Positions 54,505-62,915 of a stretch of 64,000 bases of DNA are shown piece after piece. Origin of the DNA: Humibacillus xanthopallidus. GTDB lineage: Bacteria > Actinomycetota > Actinomycetes > Actinomycetales > Dermatophilaceae. The notes below the pieces were generated by a model that saw nothing but the letters and a program-made list of their open reading frames with translations, was not told the origin of the DNA and made no database searches. The stretch spans positions 558,001-622,000 of the forward strand of contig NZ_VFPM01000003.1 in the NCBI RefSeq assembly GCF_006716675.1, written 5' to 3'. Both the position numbers and the translations under genes were made by a program. The number at the start of each line of letters is the position of its first letter. The stretch's first letter is position 1.

Positions 54505-55537
54505 TCCACTCCGAGGTCGAGAACTTCGTGTCGACGAGGCGCTGTGCCTCGGCGAGCTCGGTGTCCGTGTAGTCGGTGATCCGGGTGCGGTGCCGTGCGG
54601 CGAACGACGCCGTGAAGGCGTCGAGGATGGCCTCGCGTGACAGGCCGGTCTGCGAGCGCATCGGGTCGACGCGCTTGTTGGCCGAGCGGTGGCCCTTGTC
54701 GCTCATCTTCTCGCGCCCGATGCGCAGCACCTCGAGCATCTTGTCGGCGTCGATGTCGTAGCTCATCGTCACGTGGTGGAGCACCGTGCCGTCGGCGTAG
54801 CGCTTCTGCGCGGCCCCGCCGATCTTGCCCTGGTCGCTCGCGATGTCGTTGAGGGGCACGAAGTGCGCGGCGACGCCGACGTCGGCGAGCGCCCCGATGA
54901 CCCAGTCGTCGAGGAAGGAGTAGGACCGCTCGAAGCTCAGCCCCTCGACGAGCGAGCCCGGCACGACGAGGGAGTAGGTGATGCAGTTGCCCGGCTCCAT
55001 GAACATCGCGCCGCCGCCCGAGACCCGGCGCACGACGTCGAAGCCGTGGCGCTCGGCGCCCTCGGGGTCGACCTCGTTGCGCACGGACTGGAAGGACCCG
55101 ATGACGACGAGGGGACTGTCCCAGTCCCAGAAGCGCAGCGTCGGGGGTCGCTCCCCCGAGCCCACCTCGTGGGCGATGACCTCGTCGAGCGCGACGTGCA
55201 CGGCCGGATGCAGCACCCGGGCCGGGATGACGTCGAAGGCGTGGTCGTGCCAGCCGGTCGCCTTGCCGAGCGCGCGCCGCACGGCGATGCCGACAGCCTC
55301 CGGAGTGAAACCGATGAGCGCCACCTCGGGGCCCAGCGCCCCCTGGATGGCGGAGGCGAGCTGCTCCACCCCCGCGTCGACGGGCAACCCGCGCAGGGCG
55401 GCGTTGATGTCGCCCAGTGCCTCGTCGGGCTCGAGGAAGAAGTCGCCCGACACGCTGACGTCGCCGAGCCTCCCCCCGTCGACCTCGAGGTCGACGGCCA
55501 CGAGCTTGCCTCCGGGAACCTTGTACTCACCACGCAT
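54488..55537 (-). CDS. lplA: Lipoate-protein ligase A
   Basis: Attaches lipoate to the lipoyl domains of 2-oxoacid dehydrogenases and the glycine cleavage H protein. About 349 residues. The small accessory domain comes first (residues 1-85; YKVPGGKLVAVDLEVDGG, then FFLEPDEALGDINAAL), followed by the biotin/lipoate ligase fold with RRVSGGGAMFMEPGNCITY and DIASDQGKIGGAAQKRYADGTVLHHVTMS, the lipoyl-AMP binding loop and catalytic lysine region. This accessory-first order is the known circularly permuted form. I take the ATG at 55537; a GTG three codons upstream is possible. Confidence 0.92.
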   Translation of the reverse strand: MRGEYKVPGGKLVAVDLEVDGGRLGDVSVSGDFFLEPDEALGDINAALRGLPVDAGVEQLASAIQGALGPEVALIGFTPEAVGIAVRRALGKATGWHDHAFDVIPARVLHPAVHVALDEVIAHEVGSGERPPTLRFWDWDSPLVVIGSFQSVRNEVDPEGAERHGFDVVRRVSGGGAMFMEPGNCITYSLVVPGSLVEGLSFERSYSFLDDWVIGALADVGVAAHFVPLNDIASDQGKIGGAAQKRYADGTVLHHVTMSYDIDADKMLEVLRIGREKMSDKGHRSANKRVDPMRSQTGLSREAILDAFTASFAARHRTRITDYTDTELAEAQRLVDTKFSTSEWTHRVP

Positions 55538-55588
55538 GCCAACCACAACACCCCCGACGCCCCGGGTATGCCGCTCGGCCGGGTCGCG

Positions 55589-56785
55589 CTACGGGCGCCA
55601 GCCGGTCTCGTCGGCCCAGGCCTGCGCCCGCCGCCACGCGTCGTCGAACCACGGCTCCTTCGCCGCGACGTAGGCGTCGGTGTCGTCGTCGATGGCGAGG
55701 AGACGACGCTTCTCGGTCGCGTAGGCCTCTCGCTCCGCCGGCACGTGGACGAGCCAGTCGCGGAAGAGCAGCGCGAATCGCCAACCGGGAGAGCCGAACT
55801 CACGCACGTGCACGTGGACGACCTGCGCCGGATCGCAACCGCCGTAGAAGCGCTTGCCCCACGAGGCCGGGTCGGTGCCCGGCTTCGGGGTGTCGCCCGA
55901 GTTGCCTTGGGAGAGAATGTAGCCCGCATCGCGCATGGCCTGCCGGACGTCGTCGCGGTCGGCCTCGGCAAGGTGCCGCACGCCGACCTGCACGTCGATG
56001 ACGTCCTTGGCGAGCAGGCCCGGCACGGCGGTCGACCCGATGTGCGAGACCTCGGTCGCCACACCCGTCGGCGCGAGTGCCGCGGCGAGCTTGGCGACGA
56101 CGCGCTCACCTGCCCGCCCCCAGTCCTCACGCGGGTGCACCACCGCTCCCCGCCCCACGCGACGAGTCCGTGTGCCGTCACGGAGGTTGGCGGCATACGG
56201 CTCGATGCGCTTGCGCCACAGGACGTCGACGACGTCGCGCAGCTGCTCGGGCGTGCCGCTGTTGTCGACGATCTCGTCGGCGACGGCCCGCCGCTCGCCG
56301 TCGCTCGCCTGGGCGGCGATGCGGGCCCGTGCATCGCTCTCGGGGAGGCCACGCTGCTCGACGAGCCGCCGCACCCGGGTCTCGGCATCGACGTCGACGA
56401 CGAGCGTGAGATGCTCGTGCACCCAGAGCCCGCGCTCCACGAGCAGCGGCATGTCGAAGACCGAGACGCCGTCGGCCGGAGCCTCACGTCGGAGCGTCGT
56501 GACGCGCGCGGTGATGGCCGGCGTCGTGATCGCCTCGAGGGCACGAAGGGCGTCACGGTCACCGAAGACGACGGCGGCGAGCCCTGCTCGGTCGAGGGTG
56601 CCGTCCTCGCGGATCATGGCGCTGCCGAAGCGGTCCCGGATGAGGCGCAGGGCCTCCGTGCCCGGTTCGACGACCTCGCGAGCCACGGCGTCGGCATCGA
56701 CGACGTGCGCGCCGAGGGCCCGCAGCCGCGATGCGACGCTCGACTTGCCCGACCCGATGCCTCCGGTCAGACCGACACGCAGCAC
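55589..56785 (-). CDS. coaE: Dephospho-CoA kinase fused to a GrpB/UPF0157 domain
   Basis: Last step of coenzyme A synthesis. 398 residues: the CoaE kinase (1-195) has the P-loop GLTGGIGSGKSS and the ADA-DAVAREVVEPG segment; the rest (about 215-398) is a GrpB/UPF0157 nucleotidyltransferase-like domain with VSHIGSTAVPGLLAKDVIDVQVGV. This fusion is known in mycobacteria and other actinobacteria, where the second domain has been linked to solubility or regulation. The GTG start lies four bases after the stop of the upstream PPOX gene. CoaE supports central metabolism; no other CoA gene is nearby. Confidence 0.93.
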   Translation of the reverse strand: MLRVGLTGGIGSGKSSVASRLRALGAHVVDADAVAREVVEPGTEALRLIRDRFGSAMIREDGTLDRAGLAAVVFGDRDALRALEAITTPAITARVTTLRREAPADGVSVFDMPLLVERGLWVHEHLTLVVDVDAETRVRRLVEQRGLPESDARARIAAQASDGERRAVADEIVDNSGTPEQLRDVVDVLWRKRIEPYAANLRDGTRTRRVGRGAVVHPREDWGRAGERVVAKLAAALAPTGVATEVSHIGSTAVPGLLAKDVIDVQVGVRHLAEADRDDVRQAMRDAGYILSQGNSGDTPKPGTDPASWGKRFYGGCDPAQVVHVHVREFGSPGWRFALLFRDWLVHVPAEREAYATEKRRLLAIDDDTDAYVAAKEPWFDDAWRRAQAWADETGWRP

Positions 56786-56789
56786 GGCG

Positions 56790-57254
56790 TCAGTCGGCCA
56801 TCCGCGCCGGGAAGCCGCCCCGCGCGACCGGGCCCCAGCGAGTGGGCGTGATGCGCAGCAGCGACTTGCCCTGGTCGCGCATCGCCTGGCGGTACTCGTC
56901 CCAGTCGGGGTGCTCGCCCGAGATGGAGCGGAAGTAGTCGACGAGCGGCTCGACGGCGTCGGGCAGGTCGATGACCTCGCAGTCGCCGTCGACCTGGACC
57001 CACTCACCGCCGAAGTCGTCGGAGAGCACGAGCACCGACACCTCCGGGCGCCGGCGGGCGTTCGCCGCCTTGGCGCGCTCGGGGTAGGTCGAGATGACGA
57101 TGCGACCCTGCTCGTCGACGCCGCCGGTGACGGGTGAGGCCTGGGGGCGCCCGTCGGACCGGGCCGTCATGAGCACCATCGAGTGGCGCGGACGGACGAA
57201 GTCGAGCAGGGCCTCACGGTCGACGCTCGTGTTCGTGGCGATCTGGCGGGGCAC
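56790..57254 (-). CDS. PPOX-class (F420/flavin-dependent) split-barrel protein
   Basis: 154 residues, pyridoxamine 5'-phosphate oxidase-like split barrel. HSMVLMTARSDGRPQASPVTG and VISTYPERAKAANARRRPEVSVLVL match the group of F420-binding PPOX proteins common in actinobacteria; substrate unknown. Sits three bases downstream of the TetR gene and four bases upstream of coaE, so it is probably regulated by that TetR protein. Confidence 0.85.
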   Translation of the reverse strand: MPRQIATNTSVDREALLDFVRPRHSMVLMTARSDGRPQASPVTGGVDEQGRIVISTYPERAKAANARRRPEVSVLVLSDDFGGEWVQVDGDCEVIDLPDAVEPLVDYFRSISGEHPDWDEYRQAMRDQGKSLLRITPTRWGPVARGGFPARMAD

Positions 57255-57257
57255 GGG

Positions 57258-57935
57258 CTACTCCTCGGGGTCGGACGTCACGGATGGGGCGACGCTGGCG
57301 CTGCGGAACGTCGCGACGAGCGCCTCGGCCAGCCAAGCGGCATACATCTCGTGTGTCCAGCCGCACCGGCGCACGAAGCGGTCGTAGACCTCTGGTGCGG
57401 TCACGGCCCAGACGACGTCGATGAAGCGGGCCCGGTCGAGGTCGGGCGGGAGGCCGTGGACGCGCTCCATCGCGGCGAGCACGTTCGTGTTGCCGGTGCG
57501 GCGCTCCTGCTCGATCGTCGCGACGAAGTCCTGCAGTCCGGCGTCGTTGCCGGCGCCCTGGGCGAGGAGGACACCGAGGAGCGGGCCGGTGCGTTCGTAG
57601 ATCGTCGCGCAGAGCGAGGCGTAGGCCCGCAGGAACGCGTCGCGGTCAGGTGCCGACGACATCGCCTTGAACTCGGGTCGGTCGGGCATCGCGATGGGCT
57701 CGTCGTCGCCGACGAGCGTGACGTCGTAGACCGCCTTGACCACGGCGGCCTTGCCGCCGATGGCGTTGTAGACGGTCTGGGCGCTGACTCCCGCAGCCGC
57801 GGCAAGGCTGCTCACCGACATGGCGTGGTAGCCGTCGCGCAGGAGCATGTCACCGGCGGCGTCGATGATCCGACGGCGGGTGGCCTGCGCGGCCTCGGCC
57901 CTCGAGCTCATGTCGTACGCCCGATCGGTTGACAT
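57258..57935 (-). CDS. TetR-family transcriptional regulator
   Basis: 225 residues. N-terminal TetR helix-turn-helix (about 18-65: RRRIIDAAGDMLLRDGYHAMSVSSLAAAAGVSAQTVYNAIG), then a helical ligand-binding domain. The ATG at 57935 has GAAGGG five bases upstream. A 25 bp dyad lies 27 bases upstream of the start, which suggests autoregulation. First gene of the tetR-PPOX-coaE run. Confidence 0.9.
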   Translation of the reverse strand: MSTDRAYDMSSRAEAAQATRRRIIDAAGDMLLRDGYHAMSVSSLAAAAGVSAQTVYNAIGGKAAVVKAVYDVTLVGDDEPIAMPDRPEFKAMSSAPDRDAFLRAYASLCATIYERTGPLLGVLLAQGAGNDAGLQDFVATIEQERRTGNTNVLAAMERVHGLPPDLDRARFIDVVWAVTAPEVYDRFVRRCGWTHEMYAAWLAEALVATFRSASVAPSVTSDPEE

Positions 57936-57961
57936 CGGCGCCCTTCGACTGGATGATGACG

Positions 57962-57986
57962 TTCGCTGGAACGGCGTTCCAGTGAA
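57962..57986. promoter_or_regulatory. TetR operator candidate
   Basis: TTCGCTGGAAC (57962-57972), GGC, GTTCCAGTGAA (57976-57986): ten of eleven bases pair in each arm, with CTGGAAC/GTTCCAG perfect. It lies directly upstream of the TetR gene. The rest of the 214 bases between this gene and the GDPD gene shows nothing else I can name. Confidence 0.75.
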
Positions 57987-58149
57987 TGGGGGGGCGCAGG
58001 GGTTCCCACCCCGTCACTCCACCCGTCGGTCTCGTCGTCGACAGCGGCGACCTGCCCACCGGACGAGTGTGCCACGAACGCCGGGCCGGCTCCGCCCGCA
58101 GGGGTGCAGGAGGGGTGGCGAGGGCCCGGACCATGAGTTCGGACCCTCG

Positions 58150-59088
58150 TCACCGCCCGCCGTCGCGCCCGTCTGCGCGTCGCGAGGCCCCAGCCCCGAC
58201 GACGTCGGCGAGCGCGGCCGCGGCCCGGTCGGGGTAGTCGGTGACGAGCCCGTCGACCCCCGCCTCGACGAGGGCACGCATGGTGCCGGGGTCGTTGACC
58301 GTCCAGGGGAGCACTCCCAGCCCCAGCTCGCGCGCCCGGGACACGAAGGCGTCGTCGACGAGCACGTGCTCGGGCGAGACGACGTGGGCACCGACGGCCG
58401 CGGCACCCGCGCACACGTCGATGTGGGTCTCGCTCACCCGGACGCTGCCGGTCCAGGGACTGCCCGGCTCCCACGTGACGCCCGCCTCGACGAGGGCCGA
58501 CCGGGCAACCGACGGCGCGAGGTCGCGCGAGATCTCGAGCACCGCCCAGTCGAAGGAGTGCACGAAGCTCTGGCTCTCGAGCCCTGCCCCACGGAGGCAC
58601 TCGAGCACCTTCTCGACGAGGAGGCGCCGGCCCGCGACCTCGGTCGGCTCGGTGGGGTCGACCTTGAGCTCGACCGTCCACCACACGTCGGACGGGTGCT
58701 CGACCGCCAGCGCCAGCACCTCGGCGAGCGTCGCGATGTGGGCCCCGGTGGCCGGTCGCTGGTCGGGGAACCCCTCGAGCGTCTGGCTGCCGACGTCGAC
58801 GGAGCGCAGCTGCTCGAGCGTCAGGTCGCAGATCCGCGACCCCACGAGTCCCGGGGTCTCGGACCACGCCTTGTGCGTCAGCAGCACCGCGTCGTGCCAG
58901 ACGACGACCTCACCGTCAGCCGAGAGGCGCACGTCGAGCTCGATCCCCGACACCCCGGCCTCGTAGGCCGCCCTGAAGCTCTCGAGGGTGTTCTCGACGA
59001 CGAGTCCCTTGGCGCCGCGATGGCCCTGCACGTCGAAGCCTCGAGCGGTCCATCGCCGGATGGGGTCGTCAGCTGCCGCCGAGTCCAT
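58150..59088 (-). CDS. Glycerophosphodiester phosphodiesterase
   Basis: Hydrolyses glycerophosphodiesters (from phospholipids or teichoic acid) to glycerol-3-phosphate. 312 residues, no signal peptide, so cytoplasmic. QGHRGAKGLVVENTLESF (His of the catalytic pair, metal Glu), GIELDVRLSADGEVVVWHD (second His, metal ligands) and VNDPGTMRALVEAGVDGLVTDYPD (C-terminal GDPD end) are clear. TAGGCT lies six bases before the ATG, a leaderless arrangement. Confidence 0.92.
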   Translation of the reverse strand: MDSAAADDPIRRWTARGFDVQGHRGAKGLVVENTLESFRAAYEAGVSGIELDVRLSADGEVVVWHDAVLLTHKAWSETPGLVGSRICDLTLEQLRSVDVGSQTLEGFPDQRPATGAHIATLAEVLALAVEHPSDVWWTVELKVDPTEPTEVAGRRLLVEKVLECLRGAGLESQSFVHSFDWAVLEISRDLAPSVARSALVEAGVTWEPGSPWTGSVRVSETHIDVCAGAAAVGAHVVSPEHVLVDDAFVSRARELGLGVLPWTVNDPGTMRALVEAGVDGLVTDYPDRAAAALADVVGAGASRRADGRDGGR

Positions 59089-59154
59089 GTCACGAGCCTA
59101 CGGCCACCGCCTCACGGCGGTGGGGGGCACGCCGCCGATCTGCGGTGAGACAGC

Positions 59155-59191
59155 GAAGGAGCCCCGGACCGCGAGGGTCCGGGGCTCCTTC
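59155..59191 (-). terminator. Terminator of rpsA
   Basis: Perfect 16 bp arms (59155-59170, 59176-59191) with a five-base loop, 13 bases after the rpsA stop. The outer TTC/GAA and absence of a T-tract are usual for this genome. Confidence 0.85.
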
Positions 59192-59204
59192 GGAGCGGTG
59201 AGGC

Positions 59205-60716
59205 TCAGTTGCCGGTCAGCTTCTCACGAAGCGCGGCGAGCGCCTCGTCGGAAGCGAGCGTGCCCTCGACCGGGGCCGGCGCGCTGCGCTGGCTCCGGTC
59301 GCCGCGGTCGGCGTCGCCCGAGTCGGCGACGTCACCCGTGGCGGAGGAGTACGACGTCGACGTGCTGCCACCGGCAGCAGCCTCGGCGTCGGCCTTCGTC
59401 GCGGCGTCGACCTGGGCCTTGTGGGCCTCCCAGCGGGCGTGGGCCTCGGCGTACTGACGCTCCCACTTCTCGCGCTGGGACTCGAAGCCCTCGAGCCACT
59501 CGTTCGTCTCCGGGTCGAAGCCCTCGGGGTACTTGTAGTTGCCGGCCTCGTCGTACTCGGCGGCCATGCCGTAGAGGGTCGGGTCGAACTCCGACACCGG
59601 CACGGACTGGTCGTTGGCCTGCTTGAGCGACAGCGAGATGCGACGACGCTCGAGGTCGATGTCGATGACCTTGACGAAGATCTCGTCGCCGACGTTGACG
59701 ACCTGCTCCGGCAGCTCCACGTGGCGCTCGGCCAGCTCGGAGATGTGCACGAGGCCCTCGATGCCGTCCTCGACACGCACGAACGCGCCGAAGGGGACGA
59801 GCTTGGTGACCTTGCCCGGGACGACCTGGCCGATGGCGTGCGTGCGAGCGAAGTGCTGCCACGGGTCCTCCTGCGTCGCCTTCAGCGACAGGGAGACACG
59901 CTCACGGTCCATGTCGACGTCGAGCACCTCGACGGTGACCTCGGTGCCGACCTCGACGACCTCGGACGGGTGGTCGATGTGCTTCCACGACAGCTCGGAG
60001 ACGTGGACGAGACCGTCGACGCCGCCGAGGTCCACGAACGCACCGAAGTTGACGATGGAGGACACGACGCCCGAACGGACCTGGCCCTTCTGGAGCTCCT
60101 TGAGGAACGTCGTGCGCACCTCGGACTGCGTCTGCTCGAGCCAGGCGCGGCGCGACAGGACCACGTTGTTGCGGTTCTTGTCGAGCTCGATGATCTTGGC
60201 CTCGATCTCCTTGCCCACGTAGGGCTGGAGGTCGCGGACGCGGCGCATCTCGACGAGCGAGGCAGGCAGGAAGCCGCGCAGGCCGATGTCGAGGATGAGG
60301 CCACCCTTGACGACCTCGATGACGGTGCCGGTGACGACGCCGTCCTCTTCCTTGACCTTCTCGATCGTGCCCCAGGCGCGCTCGTACTGCGCACGCTTCT
60401 TGGACAGGATGAGGCGGCCTTCCTTGTCCTCCTTCTGGAGGACGAGGGCCTCGACCTCGTCACCGACCTTGACGATCTCGCCGGGGTCGACGTCGTGCTT
60501 GATGGACAGCTCGCGCGAGGGGATGACGCCCTCGGTCTTGTAGCCGATGTCGAGCAGGACCTCGTCCCGGTCGACCTTGACGATGCGACCCTCGACGATG
60601 TCGCCGTCATTGAAGTCCTTGATGGTGGCGTCGATCGCCGCAAGGATGTCTTCCTGAGAGCCGATGTCGTTGATGGCGATCTCAGGCGCGGTCTTTTCGA
60701 CCGTGTAGGCAGTCAT
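59205..60716 (-). CDS. rpsA: 30S ribosomal protein S1
   Basis: Binds mRNA on the 30S subunit and helps translation start. 503 residues with four S1 repeats (about 35-105, 120-185, 205-275, 290-360), e.g. GDIVEGRIVKVDRDEVLLDIGYKTEGVIP, VVSSIVNFGAFVDLGGVDGLVHVSEL and VTKLVPFGAFVRVEDGIEGLVHISEL. The C-terminal 130 residues are non-repeat, rich in charged residues, Ser and Ala. Start at MTAYTVEKTAPEIA follows other actinobacterial S1 proteins; the in-frame upstream extension lies in the leader. Confidence 0.97.
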   Translation of the reverse strand: MTAYTVEKTAPEIAINDIGSQEDILAAIDATIKDFNDGDIVEGRIVKVDRDEVLLDIGYKTEGVIPSRELSIKHDVDPGEIVKVGDEVEALVLQKEDKEGRLILSKKRAQYERAWGTIEKVKEEDGVVTGTVIEVVKGGLILDIGLRGFLPASLVEMRRVRDLQPYVGKEIEAKIIELDKNRNNVVLSRRAWLEQTQSEVRTTFLKELQKGQVRSGVVSSIVNFGAFVDLGGVDGLVHVSELSWKHIDHPSEVVEVGTEVTVEVLDVDMDRERVSLSLKATQEDPWQHFARTHAIGQVVPGKVTKLVPFGAFVRVEDGIEGLVHISELAERHVELPEQVVNVGDEIFVKVIDIDLERRRISLSLKQANDQSVPVSEFDPTLYGMAAEYDEAGNYKYPEGFDPETNEWLEGFESQREKWERQYAEAHARWEAHKAQVDAATKADAEAAAGGSTSTSYSSATGDVADSGDADRGDRSQRSAPAPVEGTLASDEALAALREKLTGN

Positions 60717-60839
60717 GTAGTAGGAACTCCGATTGTGGACGGTTTGATTGGGGACGACGCGGCGCGTGAGCATGGCTCGGCGCCCCGGCATCTTGTGGAC
60801 AGGTTCAACAGTGTCGTGCGCACACGGATGTGCCCGGTA

Positions 60840-60869
60840 ATCCTATCGGCGCTGTCAGCACCCGGTCAA
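60840..60869 (-). promoter_or_regulatory. rpsA promoter
   Basis: Minus strand TTGACC (60864-60869), 18 bases, TAGGAT (60840-60845). It predicts a leader of about 115 bases before the rpsA ATG and overlaps the upstream region of the divergent methyltransferase gene. Confidence 0.7.
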
Positions 60870-60886
60870 AGAGAACGACGTATGCC

Positions 60887-61696
60887 GTGAGCACGCCGTC
60901 CGAGGTCACCCGGCGTGTCGCGCCTCCCGCCGAGACGGTCACGGCCAACCGCACGTGGTGGGACGGCGAGGCCGCGGGCTACTACGTCGAGCACGGCGAG
61001 TTCCTCGGCGACACCGACTTCGTCTGGGGCCCGGAGCGCCTCCGCGAGGAGGAGGCGGGGCTGCTGGGCGAACCGCGTGGCCAGGTCGTGCTCGAGATCG
61101 GGGCCGGATCCGGTCAGTGCTCCCGCTGGCTGGCGGCCCGTGGCGCGACCGTCGTCGCGACCGACCTGTCGGCCGGCATGGTGCTCGAGGGGCTCGAGGT
61201 CAACCGCCGCGTGCCGCCGGCGAGCCGGGTGCCGTTCCTCCAGTGCGACGGACGCGCCCTGCCCTTCCCCAGCGGCGTCTTCGACACGGTCTTCACGGCA
61301 TACGGCGTCGTGCCCTTCGTCGGCGACTCCGACGTCGTGATGGCCGAGGCGGCCCGGGTGCTCCGGCCCGGTGGGCGGTTCGTCTTCTCGACGACCCACC
61401 CGATGCGGTGGGCCTTCGCCGACGACCCGGGGCCCGACGGGCTCACGGTGCGCCAGTCCTACTTCGATCGGACGCCCTACGTCGAGCAGGACGCCTCGGG
61501 CGCGGCGACCTACGTCGAGCACCACCGGACGCTGGGTGACCGGGTGCGCGAGATCAGCGCGGCCGGGCTCGTGCTCCTCGACCTCGTCGAGCCGGAGTGG
61601 CCCGAGGGTCACGAGGAGACGTGGGGTGCGTGGTCACCCCTGCGCGGGCGCCTGTTCCCGGGTACTGCGGTCTACGTCTGCCGCAAGCCCGCCTGA
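60887..61696 (+). CDS. SAM-dependent methyltransferase, class I
   Basis: 269 residues. Rossmann methyltransferase motifs: VLEIGAGSGQCSRWLAARG (SAM loop), ATDLS, LQCDGRALPFPSGVFDTVFTAYG and RVLRPGGRFVFSTTHPMRW. It resembles UbiE/MenG-like small-molecule methyltransferases but the substrate is unknown. The GTG at 60887 is chosen because residues start matching the family soon after; the frame extends 19 codons upstream without support. Divergent from rpsA. Confidence 0.88.
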   Translation: MSTPSEVTRRVAPPAETVTANRTWWDGEAAGYYVEHGEFLGDTDFVWGPERLREEEAGLLGEPRGQVVLEIGAGSGQCSRWLAARGATVVATDLSAGMVLEGLEVNRRVPPASRVPFLQCDGRALPFPSGVFDTVFTAYGVVPFVGDSDVVMAEAARVLRPGGRFVFSTTHPMRWAFADDPGPDGLTVRQSYFDRTPYVEQDASGAATYVEHHRTLGDRVREISAAGLVLLDLVEPEWPEGHEETWGAWSPLRGRLFPGTAVYVCRKPA

Positions 61697-61704
61697 GCGG
61701 GGCG

Positions 61705-62781
61705 TCAGGCGCCGGTCCGCTCGCGGCGGGTGCCGCCGTCGAGACCGAGCCCGTCCACGCCCTCGGAGTCGTCGGAGTCGTCGGAGCCTCGACGGCCACG
61801 AGCGCCGCCGGGGTCGGTCGACACCGGGCGCCGGCCGATGAGCACGGCCCCGAGGACGATGAGCGCCAGGCCGGCGACGATGCCGACCCACAGGAACGGT
61901 CCACCGATGAAGCCGAGCAGTCGGCCCTTCGAGCCCCAGGTCTCGGCGTTGTCGCGCACGGTCTGGTCGGTGTAGCCGATCGTGCCCTTCGTCGTCGCCA
62001 CCGTGCCGAGCGTGCTGATGAGCGACTTGTCGACCTGCTCCTGGCCCTTGATGATGACGCCCGTGTTGGGCTCGATCCACAGCGTGCGGGTGTTGCCGTA
62101 GCTCACCGTGGCCTGGACGTCAGCACCGGTCCCCCCGAAGACGGCAGCCGGCACCGTGCGGGTCGGTGGCACCTCGGTGGGCGGGATGACCTGCTGGAAG
62201 ACGTAGGTGTTGGTGCCGTAGAGCTCCTCCTCCTTGACGAAGGAGATGTCGACCGCCTGGGAGAGGTCTCCGTCCCACCAGGGATAGGTCTTCTTCTCGA
62301 CGGCGAAGGGGAACTTGAAGAAGAGCCCCTCGTGCTTCACGGGGACCATCTTCGCCGGGTCGTCGAGGTCGCCCGCAGAGCGCTCGTCTCGCGCGGCACC
62401 CGTCGTCAGGCCGCTCCGGCGGTCGAAGGTCACGAGCTCCTGGCTGTAGGTCAGCGAGCCGACGCCGACGGCCTCGGACGTGACCCCGGTCTGCCAGACG
62501 GCCGTGGTGTCGCGCTCCGCCTCGGGCACGGCGCCCGGGATGCCGACGACCTGACGCGTGCTGCGGATGGTCGCGTCGGTCAGCTGGTCGAAGTGGGACT
62601 TGCCCGTGTCGTCGCTCCAGACCCGCAGCGCCGACATGTTCTGGCCCTCGGAGACGGACGTCGAGCGCTGGTCGAGCGAGACCGTCGCGAGCTTGTCGTA
62701 GATGAGCGGCCGCGAGACCGCGCCGAGCACGAGGAGAGTGACGCCGAGGACGAGGGCAACTGCTCCGAAAACACGACGCAC
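61705..62781 (-). CDS. DUF3068/PorA-family membrane-anchored protein
   Basis: 358 residues. N-terminal membrane segment (about 5-26, signal anchor) and a C-terminal one (about 294-316) enclose an extracellular domain, the layout of DUF3068 proteins of actinobacteria, whose function is not settled. YPWWDGDLSQAVDISFVKEEELYGTNTYVFQQ and TLWIEPNTGVIIKG are conserved-looking cores. The C-terminus after the second helix is an acidic/Arg-rich cytoplasmic tail with DDSDDSEG. GGGAG precedes the GTG start. Diverges from the membrane protein gene at 62916. Confidence 0.85.
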   Translation of the reverse strand: MRRVFGAVALVLGVTLLVLGAVSRPLIYDKLATVSLDQRSTSVSEGQNMSALRVWSDDTGKSHFDQLTDATIRSTRQVVGIPGAVPEAERDTTAVWQTGVTSEAVGVGSLTYSQELVTFDRRSGLTTGAARDERSAGDLDDPAKMVPVKHEGLFFKFPFAVEKKTYPWWDGDLSQAVDISFVKEEELYGTNTYVFQQVIPPTEVPPTRTVPAAVFGGTGADVQATVSYGNTRTLWIEPNTGVIIKGQEQVDKSLISTLGTVATTKGTIGYTDQTVRDNAETWGSKGRLLGFIGGPFLWVGIVAGLALIVLGAVLIGRRPVSTDPGGARGRRGSDDSDDSEGVDGLGLDGGTRRERTGA

Positions 62782-62823
62782 GAAGGACTCCCGGTGATGG
62801 TGACGACGCTGTCAGAGAGCGAG

Positions 62824-62841
62824 GGTTACGCACCGGTAACC
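62824..62841. promoter_or_regulatory. GGTTAC-N6-GTAACC dyad in a divergent promoter region
   Basis: GGTTAC (62824-62829), six bases, GTAACC (62836-62841), between the divergent DUF3068 and membrane protein genes. It is a perfect dyad and could be the operator of either gene. A TACGGT (62871-62876) may be the -10 of the rightward gene. Confidence 0.45.
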
Positions 62842-62915
62842 GCTGCTTCGGTGCGGACCCTATCAGCGTGTACGGTGAGCCGTCACCACAAGGGCGTGTC
62901 GGAGGTTGAACAGGT

